From positions 1 through 64,000 of the forward strand of contig JAPLFR010000007.1 in NCBI GenBank assembly GCA_026390575.1: a stretch of DNA of 64,000 nucleotides. Reading direction: 5' to 3'. Every line of letters starts with the position of its first letter. The first letter of the stretch is position 1. Below are positions 16,962-23,899 of the stretch, piece by piece. This stretch comes from Ignavibacteriales bacterium. Its GTDB lineage: Bacteria; Bacteroidota; Ignavibacteria; UBA10030. The notes beneath the pieces are model-generated. The model made no database searches. It saw only the letters and a program-made list of their open reading frames with translations, and was not told the origin of the DNA. Made by a program: the position numbers and the translations under genes.

Positions 16962-17132
16962 CGAAATTATAATTGGTGAACCTTACCTGAATTAAAATAC
17001 AAATCTTTGCAAAGACTTTATCAACTTTAATTTTTCTGACACGGGCATACTGCACACCACTTTTATTACAAACAAAACTTTTTGATGACCGCGATACTTC
17101 CCTCAACCACAAAAACACACACCGCACGTGCG
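16962..17132 (-). other. Gene-less cassette C4 body
   Basis: 171 bp, near-identical to cassette C17 (5477-5619) except for about 28 additional bases around 17047-17075. The only long frame runs through the attC and has no family. The short conserved frame SMPVSEKLKLIKSLQRFVF is present. A possible decayed gene, micro-peptide or non-coding cassette. Confidence 0.75.
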
Positions 17133-17291
17133 GCCTAACGGATCGGCGCTAAGCTGCGGCGCTGATAATTTTCAATATACACAAAGCGAAACAAGTTCAC
17201 GCTGAAAAGTTTATTATTAAACATCCAAACCTCTACAAGCCATGCTTATCGCACCCGGCTGGCAACCGTCAGCTTGAGCGCCTGGTTAGGC
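17133..17291 (-). other. attC site of cassette C3
   Basis: 159 bp, GCCTAAC (17133-17139) to GTTAGGC (17285-17291), GGCGCT/AGCGCC arms. Short type. Supplies the stop codon of the C3 gene. Confidence 0.95.
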
Positions 17292-17804
17292 GGGCACAAG
17301 GATAAACATATTTTCTATAATACATTTTTTATCAAGAGACTCAAAACTATGCTCACATTGACAATCGGGAGTGATATAAACAGACAACCTTAAATTGTGA
17401 GATTCAAAATATAGAGAGTACCCTATATCTTCTTCGACATATTTTGGAACTCCGTAGCAATTGACAAATTCTTGAACTGATGAACCAACACCAACGCCCT
17501 CTGCTGTTTTAAAAAAGGAATCTTGAATGTAGACAGATTTTGAACTTGAGGAGCGCGAGAAATGGTGGCCTGATATTGTAATAATCCAAAGTGTATCAAT
17601 AACTCTATCACCTTGATCTGATATTTGATCCCGAGGCAATACTTCAAGTTGATTATTCCCTATCTGACTTTTTATTTCTGCGAGAGTTCCCATGAAATTA
17701 ATGCCATCAATTTCTCGTCTGGCCAAATCAATTTGATTTCCCTGATGTATTAAATTTGAACACCCTTGAAAAATCAGAATGAAAAATAGGAATTTATTTA
17801 TCAT
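17286..17804 (-). CDS. Lipoprotein of unknown function (cassette C3)
   Basis: 172 residues. MINKFLFFILIFQGC is a short lipoprotein-like signal with Cys15. The mature part has EGVGVGSSVQEFVNCYGVP, a pattern common in small periplasmic proteins with SmpA/OmlA-like or copper-binding-like folds, and a C-terminal Cys cluster (CQCEHSF, CIIENMF). ATG at 17804, no clear Shine-Dalgarno. The TAA stop comes from the attC core. No confident family. Confidence 0.72.
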   Translation of the reverse strand: MINKFLFFILIFQGCSNLIHQGNQIDLARREIDGINFMGTLAEIKSQIGNNQLEVLPRDQISDQGDRVIDTLWIITISGHHFSRSSSSKSVYIQDSFFKTAEGVGVGSSVQEFVNCYGVPKYVEEDIGYSLYFESHNLRLSVYITPDCQCEHSFESLDKKCIIENMFILVPA

Positions 17805-17820
17805 AAGTAATTTTGTGCCC

Positions 17821-17976
17821 GCCTAACGGACCGGCGCTAAGCTGCGGCGTTGATAATTTTCAATATGCTGAAAACGAAATGAGTTCACCCTGATAGCCTT
17901 CAAAATATACAAAACCTATGCTCGCCATGCGTAACGTACCCGGCTGGCAACCGTCAGCTTGAGCGCCTGGTTAGGC
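17821..17976 (-). other. attC site of cassette C2
   Basis: 156 bp, GCCTAAC (17821-17827) to GTTAGGC (17970-17976), GGCGCT/AGCGCC arms. Short type. Confidence 0.95.
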
Positions 17977-18007
17977 CGCACCCCATATTATTTAACATAA
18001 ATAAAGT

Positions 18008-19873
18008 TCAATTGTGGTAAACAGCATGCAATCCTGCTTCAACAATAAACGGACTTACGTCACCACGACCTGGTGTTGGGAAATTAAGACTGTCCTTTAG
18101 ACCGCGGTTATGCGGAAAAGTAATAAGCATGCGGTCTGTCGCTCGAGTTATTGCAACATAAAAAAGGCGACGCTTTTCATCAAGTTCAGCTCCCTGAGAA
18201 GTCCCAGGTAACCAAGCAGCTTCTAAACCAGGAAGAACAACATTTTTCTTGGTTAGCCCCTTTGATCCATGCATCGTAAGAAATAGAATTGATTGATTAT
18301 TTTCGGTCGGAATTGCAGATTCGGGAAAGATTAGATCACAAAACAAAGAAACGATATCCTCTTTATCCGGCTCATCTAACTTTCTGATCAATTCCGCCAA
18401 ATGAACTTTAATAATAGCACAATCTTTGCTCAACTTAGAAGAAATACACGGCGCAATTATGTCCACATCTCGCGAACTAACATCATCTATCAATTGACAG
18501 AATTCACGCAATTGCGATAAAACTGGTCCAGAAAAAACACCTTCAGCTCTAAGAGACTGCACAGCCGAAACAACAGAAATGTCGCGTTCAACAATTCTTT
18601 GGATGATAGATTGCTTATGTCTTGGTTTAACTTGATTGAATTCATTTAGTAAAAGCCTCTCAAGGAATCGCTGATTTGGAGTGCAAATTAAATGCAGAAT
18701 TCGCTCAAGCCATAAACGATTCGGTAAAACATCAATTCTCTTTTTAATGCAAGGAATATGAGGTGAAAGTCTATCGAAATATGAATCGAGGACACGCCGA
18801 TTTGGAAATAGACAAACAGTACCGTCTTTTGATCCTGAAATTGTAGGCATCTGTGTAATACATTCACGCAAATAAGTTATCAGGAATTCGAGTTCAGTTT
18901 TCGAACTCTTAAATCGAAATGCAAAGATTTGTCCATTGTCTTTCGTTGGAAGCATCAAACGAGGATTTGGATGCATAGATCGTTGAAATGTATTTGCTGA
19001 ATTTAAAATTGATAGCCGACAACGATAACATTTAACTAAAGAGACTTGATCGAGGACTGTATTCATATAAAGATTGCGAAGACCATCGGGTGAGCCACCA
19101 CGTCCGCTATAAAGACTCTGATCATCATCGCCTACTACGACAACTGATGTTGCATAATTTGCAAGAAATGCGATTAAGGATTGCTCAGCCTTATTAAAAT
19201 CTTGGTATTCATCTATGAAATAATGCTTGATTTCACTAATCCAACTAGGTAATGTAGGCAAAGATTGAGCTAGCGAATGAGCTTCTGGTATAGTCTGATC
19301 CCAATCGAAAACACGGAAAGCGCGAAATAAATTTTTTGCAGCTTGTAATATATTTGGAATTGGAGCATCAAGAGTAGAAGGATCAAGGGTGTTGCGCCAT
19401 GCAGTTTTAATGGTTTCTAATTTTGAACGCAATTGTGCATGGGTTTTACAATCAGCACTACTTACAAATGGAAATAGATCGGATAACAAAGTAGTGGAAA
19501 CATCAGAATGATTATCGGCAGTATTAGCAAAATATAATTCTCCATCATATCTAATTCGATATCCCTGGTGACGAAGTAGACGACAAGCAAAGCTATGAAG
19601 TGTTGATATCCTAGGTGGTTGTAACTCGTACGATTCCTTACCGAACGTCTCAATGTAGTCTTGAATAAATGCATTACTAATTTCTTTGATGAAAGTAAGA
19701 TAGCAAATACTGTTTTGATCGACGCCTTTTGCATTTAATGCCGCCGATCTTTTCAATAAGGAGAATGTTTTCCCTGTACCGGGGCCTGCAAGAGAAATTA
19801 GCCAACCTGTAGCATGATTCTCAAAAGCTTTGGTACGTTCATCAGGATTATATATAGTATCAAGATTTGCCAT
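18008..19873 (-). CDS. UvrD/Rep-family superfamily 1 helicase (cassette C2)
   Basis: 621 residues. Walker A AGPGTGKT at 29-36, motif Ib ISTLHSFA at 89-96, Walker B FIDEYQDF at 219-226, motif III VVGDDDQSLYSGRG at 247-260, motif V LTMHGSKGLTKKNVV and motif VI RRLFYVAITRATD near 585. These make it an ATP-driven 3'-5' DNA translocase or helicase of the UvrD/PcrA type. It is shorter than housekeeping UvrD (about 720) and lacks a recognisable C-terminal nuclease domain, so it is closer to helicases of accessory or defence loci. ATG at 19873 with no Shine-Dalgarno. It occupies the second cassette from attI, directly behind a Cas4-like nuclease cassette. Confidence 0.93.
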   Translation of the reverse strand: MANLDTIYNPDERTKAFENHATGWLISLAGPGTGKTFSLLKRSAALNAKGVDQNSICYLTFIKEISNAFIQDYIETFGKESYELQPPRISTLHSFACRLLRHQGYRIRYDGELYFANTADNHSDVSTTLLSDLFPFVSSADCKTHAQLRSKLETIKTAWRNTLDPSTLDAPIPNILQAAKNLFRAFRVFDWDQTIPEAHSLAQSLPTLPSWISEIKHYFIDEYQDFNKAEQSLIAFLANYATSVVVVGDDDQSLYSGRGGSPDGLRNLYMNTVLDQVSLVKCYRCRLSILNSANTFQRSMHPNPRLMLPTKDNGQIFAFRFKSSKTELEFLITYLRECITQMPTISGSKDGTVCLFPNRRVLDSYFDRLSPHIPCIKKRIDVLPNRLWLERILHLICTPNQRFLERLLLNEFNQVKPRHKQSIIQRIVERDISVVSAVQSLRAEGVFSGPVLSQLREFCQLIDDVSSRDVDIIAPCISSKLSKDCAIIKVHLAELIRKLDEPDKEDIVSLFCDLIFPESAIPTENNQSILFLTMHGSKGLTKKNVVLPGLEAAWLPGTSQGAELDEKRRLFYVAITRATDRMLITFPHNRGLKDSLNFPTPGRGDVSPFIVEAGLHAVYHN

Positions 19874-19885
19874 ATTATTGGTGCG

Positions 19886-20043
19886 GCCTAACGGACCGGC
19901 GCTAAGCTGCGGCGCTGATAACTTTCAAGTTTCTGAAAACGAAATGAGTCCATGCTGATAAAGAAATTATTAAGATTAAAACCTATGCGAGCCATGCTTA
20001 ATGTACCCAGCTGGCAACCGTCAGCTTGAGCGCCTGGTTATAC
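19886..20043 (-). other. attC site of cassette C1
   Basis: 158 bp, GCCTAAC (19886-19892) to GTTATAC (20037-20043), GGCGCT/AGCGCC arms. The GTTATAC end matches the attI-side core GTATAAC at 21574-21580, showing that the two genes between form one cassette. Confidence 0.95.
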
Positions 20044-20053
20044 CGCTTGCTTT

Positions 20054-20560
20054 TCATTGAAGCTTAAAGGTTAACAATAATATTATTGAATATAACGTAA
20101 TAACTATAGGAACGATAAATTCAAAAAATGCTCTTGCAACTGATGTTGGTGTAGCAATTGTAGCCCATTTCTTCTGTAGAATTGAGAATCGTAAACCATC
20201 TTCCATGGTCATGCTATCTTTGACAGGTTGTTTTCGTGATTCTTTAATTGAATTCGTAACAGCAGATAAAAAAGCTAGACGCCAAGCAATAAAATCGGAA
20301 AGAGCATAGATGAGAAAAGCTATGAGATAAAATAAGATGATTAAAACGAACAGAGTGATTAATCCACTCTGTTCATTAACAGTAAATTTAATTCCTAATG
20401 CTGTGATTTCTTCTGGCAATATTCCAATTTTGACAACTAATAATCCCAAGATAGAAACACCAAGTAAGGATCGACGCTCTTTCCGTGTCACTTCACTAAG
20501 CGGATCTTTGATTTTAACAATCGGAAATTCGTCAAATATGCTCTCTTCTTCCTTTTCCAT
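20054..20560 (-). CDS. Membrane protein, second gene of cassette C1
   Basis: 168 residues. Charged N-terminus, then three hydrophobic segments (about 32-52, 67-92 and 142-166). TRKERRSLLGVSILGLLVVKIGILPEEITALGI is typical of a widespread family of unnamed membrane proteins. AGGA about 8 nt before the ATG at 20560 overlaps the TAG stop of the upstream nuclease gene, so the two are translationally coupled. Role unknown. Coupling to a nuclease suggests an anchor, or a membrane effector as in some phage-defence pairs; that is inference. Confidence 0.8.
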   Translation of the reverse strand: MEKEEESIFDEFPIVKIKDPLSEVTRKERRSLLGVSILGLLVVKIGILPEEITALGIKFTVNEQSGLITLFVLIILFYLIAFLIYALSDFIAWRLAFLSAVTNSIKESRKQPVKDSMTMEDGLRFSILQKKWATIATPTSVARAFFEFIVPIVITLYSIILLLTFKLQ

Positions 20561-20568
20561 AAGGATTC

Positions 20569-21546
20569 CTAATTATGATAGGTAGGACCAGGCGATCTTT
20601 TTTTGTTTTTGTAATATGGATAGATAACTGTATTAAAAAGACCTGACTTATGATTGCACAAAGCTCTTGTGCTACAATGAACACACTTCTCAATGTTAAT
20701 GTTGCTATCATTGAAATCCAACACACATCCTTCTTTTAACGATTGCACCTTATGAAAAACATCGGCTAGTTCAGAGATCGCAGCATTAGTTTTTGTAATT
20801 TGAAATATTTGAGCGTGAGAAGTTTTTACGTAATTATAAGTTCGGGCTCTTTTCATTAACCAATGAAAATATATTATATAACCATATGAAATATCTAATG
20901 ATTTAATCCCTTGAATATAGCCATGTATTTGGATCTTATGATTCGGGAAGGGATTTGTTAGATCATCTTCTCGCCAAGTGTGTTTCTCTTCTACAACAAA
21001 TTTTGACTTATCAGGATGCTCAAAGATATAATCAGGTATCCCTGAAAGCGTCTTTTTCTCATTAAAGAAGGGTTTCTTCTTTTCAGCACTATGACCTTGA
21101 AATATTATTGTTGAGTTTAGCAGGTCACCGTAGATACCGCGGTGAATGAACTTATCAGTCTTTTCGAAGTCTAGGTTTTTGTCCTGTGCTTCTCTTGTAC
21201 GTTTATTGCGAATATTGAGAAGATAGTTTTCAAGATACATTTTATCATGCAATTCTTCTCCAAGAATCATGTTGTCAGTTTTACATGAATCATAAGTTTC
21301 AGATATAGAATAACTGGCGGGACAAAATGTATAAGAAGAAAGATCGGATACACTTAAATGTTTTGAATGATTGGATTTAAGGATAGGATGATTTCTCATC
21401 TGTTTCTCTTTTCGCAGTAATCTCAACAATCTTGAGGTGTCATATCGACCTATCGGGAGAACCTTTGATATATAATCTTCTCGGAAAGGCGATCCTTTAT
21501 ATCCAAGCTGATCAACAAGCCATCTAACTTCATTTAAATAATCCAT
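20569..21546 (-). CDS. Cas4-like 4Fe-4S PD-(D/E)XK nuclease, first gene of cassette C1
   Basis: 325 residues. Nuclease core: GIPDYI with D172, the E-x-K strand VVEEKH (E186, K188) and motif QIHGY (Q206, Y210). Iron-sulfur ligands: C75 in YTFCPASY, and C288, C291 and C297 in KCVHCSTRALC. This arrangement (one Cys before, three after the nuclease core) is that of Cas4/AddB-type exonucleases. Residues 1-60 form an extra helical, basic N-terminus. No cas1/cas2 or CRISPR array is present in the window. ATG at 21546 lies about 28 bp inside the cassette start, next to attI, where integron expression is normally highest. Length exceeds typical Cas4 (about 200). Confidence 0.88.
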   Translation of the reverse strand: MDYLNEVRWLVDQLGYKGSPFREDYISKVLPIGRYDTSRLLRLLRKEKQMRNHPILKSNHSKHLSVSDLSSYTFCPASYSISETYDSCKTDNMILGEELHDKMYLENYLLNIRNKRTREAQDKNLDFEKTDKFIHRGIYGDLLNSTIIFQGHSAEKKKPFFNEKKTLSGIPDYIFEHPDKSKFVVEEKHTWREDDLTNPFPNHKIQIHGYIQGIKSLDISYGYIIYFHWLMKRARTYNYVKTSHAQIFQITKTNAAISELADVFHKVQSLKEGCVLDFNDSNINIEKCVHCSTRALCNHKSGLFNTVIYPYYKNKKRSPGPTYHN

Positions 21547-21640
21547 TGATATTATATTCTTTTAAAGCAAGCGGTATAACTATGATTAGACGGATAAGTC
21601 CAAACAGGTCATGTTATTTAGAATAATCTGCGTAATATAC

Positions 21641-21664
21641 ATTACATGGATCAGTCCATGTAAT
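21641..21664. promoter_or_regulatory. Perfect palindrome in attI region
   Basis: ATTACATGGA and TCCATGTAAT, 10-bp arms with a TCAG loop. Could be an operator for a dimeric regulator of intI or Pc, or a single-strand hairpin. Confidence 0.6.
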
Positions 21665-21681
21665 AGTAGTTTTCATGGATA

Positions 21682-21699
21682 TGTATACTATTGTATACA
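21682..21699. promoter_or_regulatory. Second palindrome in attI region
   Basis: TGTATAC and GTATACA, 7-bp arms with a TATT loop, 17 bp after the first palindrome. Candidate operator. Confidence 0.5.
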
Positions 21700-21714
21700 C
21701 CACGACTACTCTCT

Positions 21715-21743
21715 TACTTATTAAAAGTATACTTTGGTATAAT
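21715..21743 (+). promoter_or_regulatory. Candidate intI promoter
   Basis: A perfect TATAAT at 21738-21743 with a weak -35 (TACTTA, 17-bp spacing), about 135 bp before the intI start. Bacteroidota often use a different -33/-7 consensus, so this is tentative. Confidence 0.35.
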
Positions 21744-21877
21744 ATTTGTGATTTCAGCGCTCCATTCTCTAAGCTCTTCCCATTGACTCCCATTTTAACT
21801 ATCTTAACGGAGCTACGCTTTCGCCAATATACAATTTCATCTTATTGTTGTCAACATCAAATCAATGGAGGGATTTT

Positions 21878-22837
21878 ATGCGGCAACCTAAATTACTCGA
21901 TCAAGTTCGTCAGTGCATACGCCTGAAACATCTCAGTAAACGTACCGAAGAAGCATATGTCTATTGGGCTCATCAATTTATTATCTTTCATCATAAACGA
22001 CATCCAATGACAATGGCAGAACCGGAAATTCGTCAGTTTCTTTCTCATCTTGCTATCGATAAAGAAGTCGCTCCCTCCACACAAAACCAGGCGTTCAACG
22101 CATTAATATTTTTATATGGATCAGTTCTTAAAAAAGAATTAGGAAATATCGGTGATATCGAGCGCGCTAAACGTGAGAAATACATTCCTATCGTATTCAC
22201 AAAAGAAGAAGCACGCAGCATCTTATCCAAATTGACTGGTGAATATAAACTCATCGCAGGTTTACTCTACGGATCTGGTCTCCGCTTGATGGAATGTGTC
22301 AGACTCCGTGTTCAGGATATTGATTTCGCCGCAAATCTTATCGTTGTAAAGGATGGAAAAGGAAATAAAAGCCGTGTTACCGTCCTTCCGGCGAAGTTAA
22401 AAGAATCTCTTCGCCGTCAGATTAGCAATGTTCAGTCATTGCATCAGTTTGACTTGCAACAGGGATATGGTGAAGTACTTCTGCCGAATGCCTACAAAAG
22501 AAAATCGCCGTTGAGTGCTAAAGCGTTAGGATGGCAATTTCTTTTTCCTTCAAGAAACCGATCCGGCGATCCCCGTTCCGGAATGATCATGAGACACCAT
22601 TTGGATGAAAGTGGAGTGCAGCGTTCTTTAAAAGAAGCGATAAGTAAAACAGAAATTGTCAAACAAGGAAGCCCTCATTCTTTCCGTCACTCCTTCGCTA
22701 CTCATTTACTGGAAGATGGTCATGACATCAGAACTGTTCAAGAACTTCTTGGCCATAAAGACGTGAGGACAACAATGATCTATACACATGTATTAAACAA
22801 AAAAGGTCTTACCGTCCGCAGTCCATTGGATACATAA
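21878..22837 (+). CDS. intI: Integron integrase IntI
   Basis: 319 residues, usual length for IntI. N-terminal SAM-like core-binding domain ([18 protein letters not shown]). Catalytic residues of tyrosine recombinases: R136 in [16 protein letters not shown], a Lys in the beta-hairpin near 161-164, H267-x-x-R270, H293 in [11 protein letters not shown] and nucleophile Y302. The integron-specific extra patch lies between the boxes (about 202-235, [20 protein letters not shown]), which separates IntI from XerC/D and phage integrases. ATG at 21878 is chosen because GGAGGG lies 6 nt upstream; an upstream in-frame TTG at 21845 is less likely. Divergent from the cassette array. Catalyses cassette excision and insertion between attC and attI. 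It appears intact. Confidence 0.96.
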   Translation: MRQPKLLDQVRQCIRLKHLSKRTEEAYVYWAHQFIIFHHKRHPMTMAEPEIRQFLSHLAIDKEVAPSTQNQAFNALIFLYGSVLKKELGNIGDIERAKREKYIPIVFTKEEARSILSKLTGEYKLIAGLLYGSGLRLMECVRLRVQDIDFAANLIVVKDGKGNKSRVTVLPAKLKESLRRQISNVQSLHQFDLQQGYGEVLLPNAYKRKSPLSAKALGWQFLFPSRNRSGDPRSGMIMRHHLDESGVQRSLKEAISKTEIVKQGSPHSFRHSFATHLLEDGHDIRTVQELLGHKDVRTTMIYTHVLNKKGLTVRSPLDT

Positions 22838-22852
22838 GTTTTTCACAGTAGA

Positions 22853-22871
22853 ATCCGATCACCGATCGGAT
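22853..22871. repeat. 19-bp palindrome after intI
   Basis: ATCCGATC-ACC-GATCGGAT: the same 8-3-8 layout as the REP copies that follow, but another sequence. Could act as an mRNA 3' stem for intI; no T-run follows. Confidence 0.45.
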
Positions 22872-22982
22872 CATTTATCCATCGCTGTTCGATCTTATTA
22901 TCACCCTCCTGCCACAGACAGAAACTTCACGCCTTCTCTTAACTGTCCGATGTGATCATCGGGCTCTACACCTATCTGTAGC

Positions 22983-23259
22983 GTCCGACTCGTAGTCGGA
23001 CATATTTGCGATTACCTCTTGTACTTTCGTTCAGCTGAAAGCTGGACTCTGCACCTTCATTTGCGTCCAACTGCGAGCTGGACTCTACACCTTTATTTTC
23101 GTCCAACTGCGAGCTGGATTCTACGCCCACTTGTAGAGTCCGACACTCTGTCAGCCGGAGGCCTAATGATGTAACACTCGTAGAGTGTTCCTTTTTTAAA
23201 ATTCGTCCAGCTACGAGCTGGACTCTACACCTTTATTTTCGTCCAACTGTGAGCTGGAC
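22983..23259. repeat. REP array, left of RAYT gene
   Basis: Six 19-bp palindromes (8-bp arms, 3-nt loop) begin at 22983, 23029, 23065, 23101, 23205 and 23241. Consensus GTCCAGCTNCGAGCTGGAC. The first is a GTCCGACT variant. The 36-bp step is exact between 23029, 23065 and 23101 and between 23205 and 23241. Spacer consensus is TCTACACCTTTATTTTC. No gene lies in 22838-23260. Confidence 0.9.
23141..23210. repeat. 70-bp direct repeat, left copy
   Basis: Perfect match over 70 bp to 23830-23899. Contains the stem AACACTC-GTA-GAGTGTT (23173-23189) followed by a T-run (CCTTTTTT). The two copies flank the RAYT gene. Confidence 0.9.
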
Positions 23260-23260
23260 T

Positions 23261-23791
23261 CTACTCATACAAGGCAAATGCTTTTTCTGTCCTCTCTGAA
23301 ATTTCACAGAAATCCTCTTCCAACCATCCGCGCTTTACAATTTCGTGAAAATTATGAAAGGGATAATCCTTTGGTGATATGCCGAGATGTTTCTGAGAGT
23401 TATAAAAGAGATATTTCAAATGATTCTCAAAATCTATATTTGCATATGATTCACGGATACAATGGTCCAATGTTCCTCGCTGCCAAAACGGAATATTATT
23501 CTTCCCAATCAATTCTTGAACTTTCTTTGATGAATGTGTTTTAAAGGATTGAAGAAATTTCGAGAGTGTTTTGATATTCTCGATCTCAACAAGAAGATTT
23601 ATATGATCCGGCATAACGGTATATGCAACAAGTTCCTTGATGATTTTTGAATAATATTTCAGATCTTCAATAATGGAAGCTGGGATTCCATCATCATGAA
23701 GAATTTTCCTGTGCTGGAAAGTGCAAAATGTGAGAAAATATATAGAAAAGCTTTCTTTCCAGCGCGGCGGTTTATTAGTCATGCGTTTCAT
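23261..23791 (-). CDS. REP-associated tyrosine transposase (Y1/RAYT) with altered HUH motif
   Basis: 176 residues of the Y1_Tnp (IS200-like) family. N-terminal strand SIYFLTFCTFQHRKI, then AYTVMPDHINLLVEI at 57-71. The metal-binding HUH motif normally reads HxH but here is H63-I-N65. The candidate catalytic Tyr lies in HLKYLFYNSQKHLG (about 127 or 130). RAYT proteins cut single-stranded REP hairpins and are thought to spread them. The gene sits between two arrays of one REP family and inside a 70-bp direct repeat, as expected for its cognate substrate. The loss of the second His may reduce metal binding, or Asn may replace it. ATG at 23791. Confidence 0.85.
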   Translation of the reverse strand: MKRMTNKPPRWKESFSIYFLTFCTFQHRKILHDDGIPASIIEDLKYYSKIIKELVAYTVMPDHINLLVEIENIKTLSKFLQSFKTHSSKKVQELIGKNNIPFWQRGTLDHCIRESYANIDFENHLKYLFYNSQKHLGISPKDYPFHNFHEIVKRGWLEEDFCEISERTEKAFALYE

Positions 23792-23809
23792 ATTGTCCTC
23801 TGTAGAGTC

Positions 23810-23829
23810 CCTGCCTGCCGGCAGGCAGG
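23810..23829. repeat. Perfect 20-bp palindrome upstream of RAYT
   Basis: CCTGCCTGCC and GGCAGGCAGG with no loop. Its arms match the ends of the insertion in the attC at 5620-5850. Confidence 0.8.
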
Positions 23830-23899
23830 CGACACTCTGTCAGCCGGAGGCCTAATGATGTAACACTCGTAGAGTGTTCCTTTTTTAAAATTCGTCCAG
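23830..23899. repeat. 70-bp direct repeat, right copy
   Basis: Perfect copy of 23141-23210. Confidence 0.9.

Larger units (their letters stand above)
21574..21877 (-). promoter_or_regulatory. attI recombination site and integron leader region
   Basis: The cassette-side core GTATAAC (21574-21580; GTTATAC on the cassette strand) marks the attI/cassette 1 junction. The ~300 bp to intI hold no gene. They contain two perfect inverted repeats (21641-21664 and 21682-21699). The cassette promoter Pc, pointing left, is expected here; only weak candidates are visible (for example TATATT on the minus strand near 21634-21639). Confidence 0.75.

Noticed and set aside
16939-17127. 62-codon minus-strand frame across C4 and its attC
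   Set aside because: Passes through the attC core, and no equivalent frame is kept in the near-identical C17.
20569-21546. Cas4-like gene as part of a CRISPR-Cas locus
   Set aside because: No CRISPR array or other cas gene in the window, and it is enclosed in an integron cassette with a membrane protein gene.
21574-21877. LexA box controlling intI
   Set aside because: The palindromes here do not match the known LexA boxes I can recall, and the regulator of this lineage is unknown.
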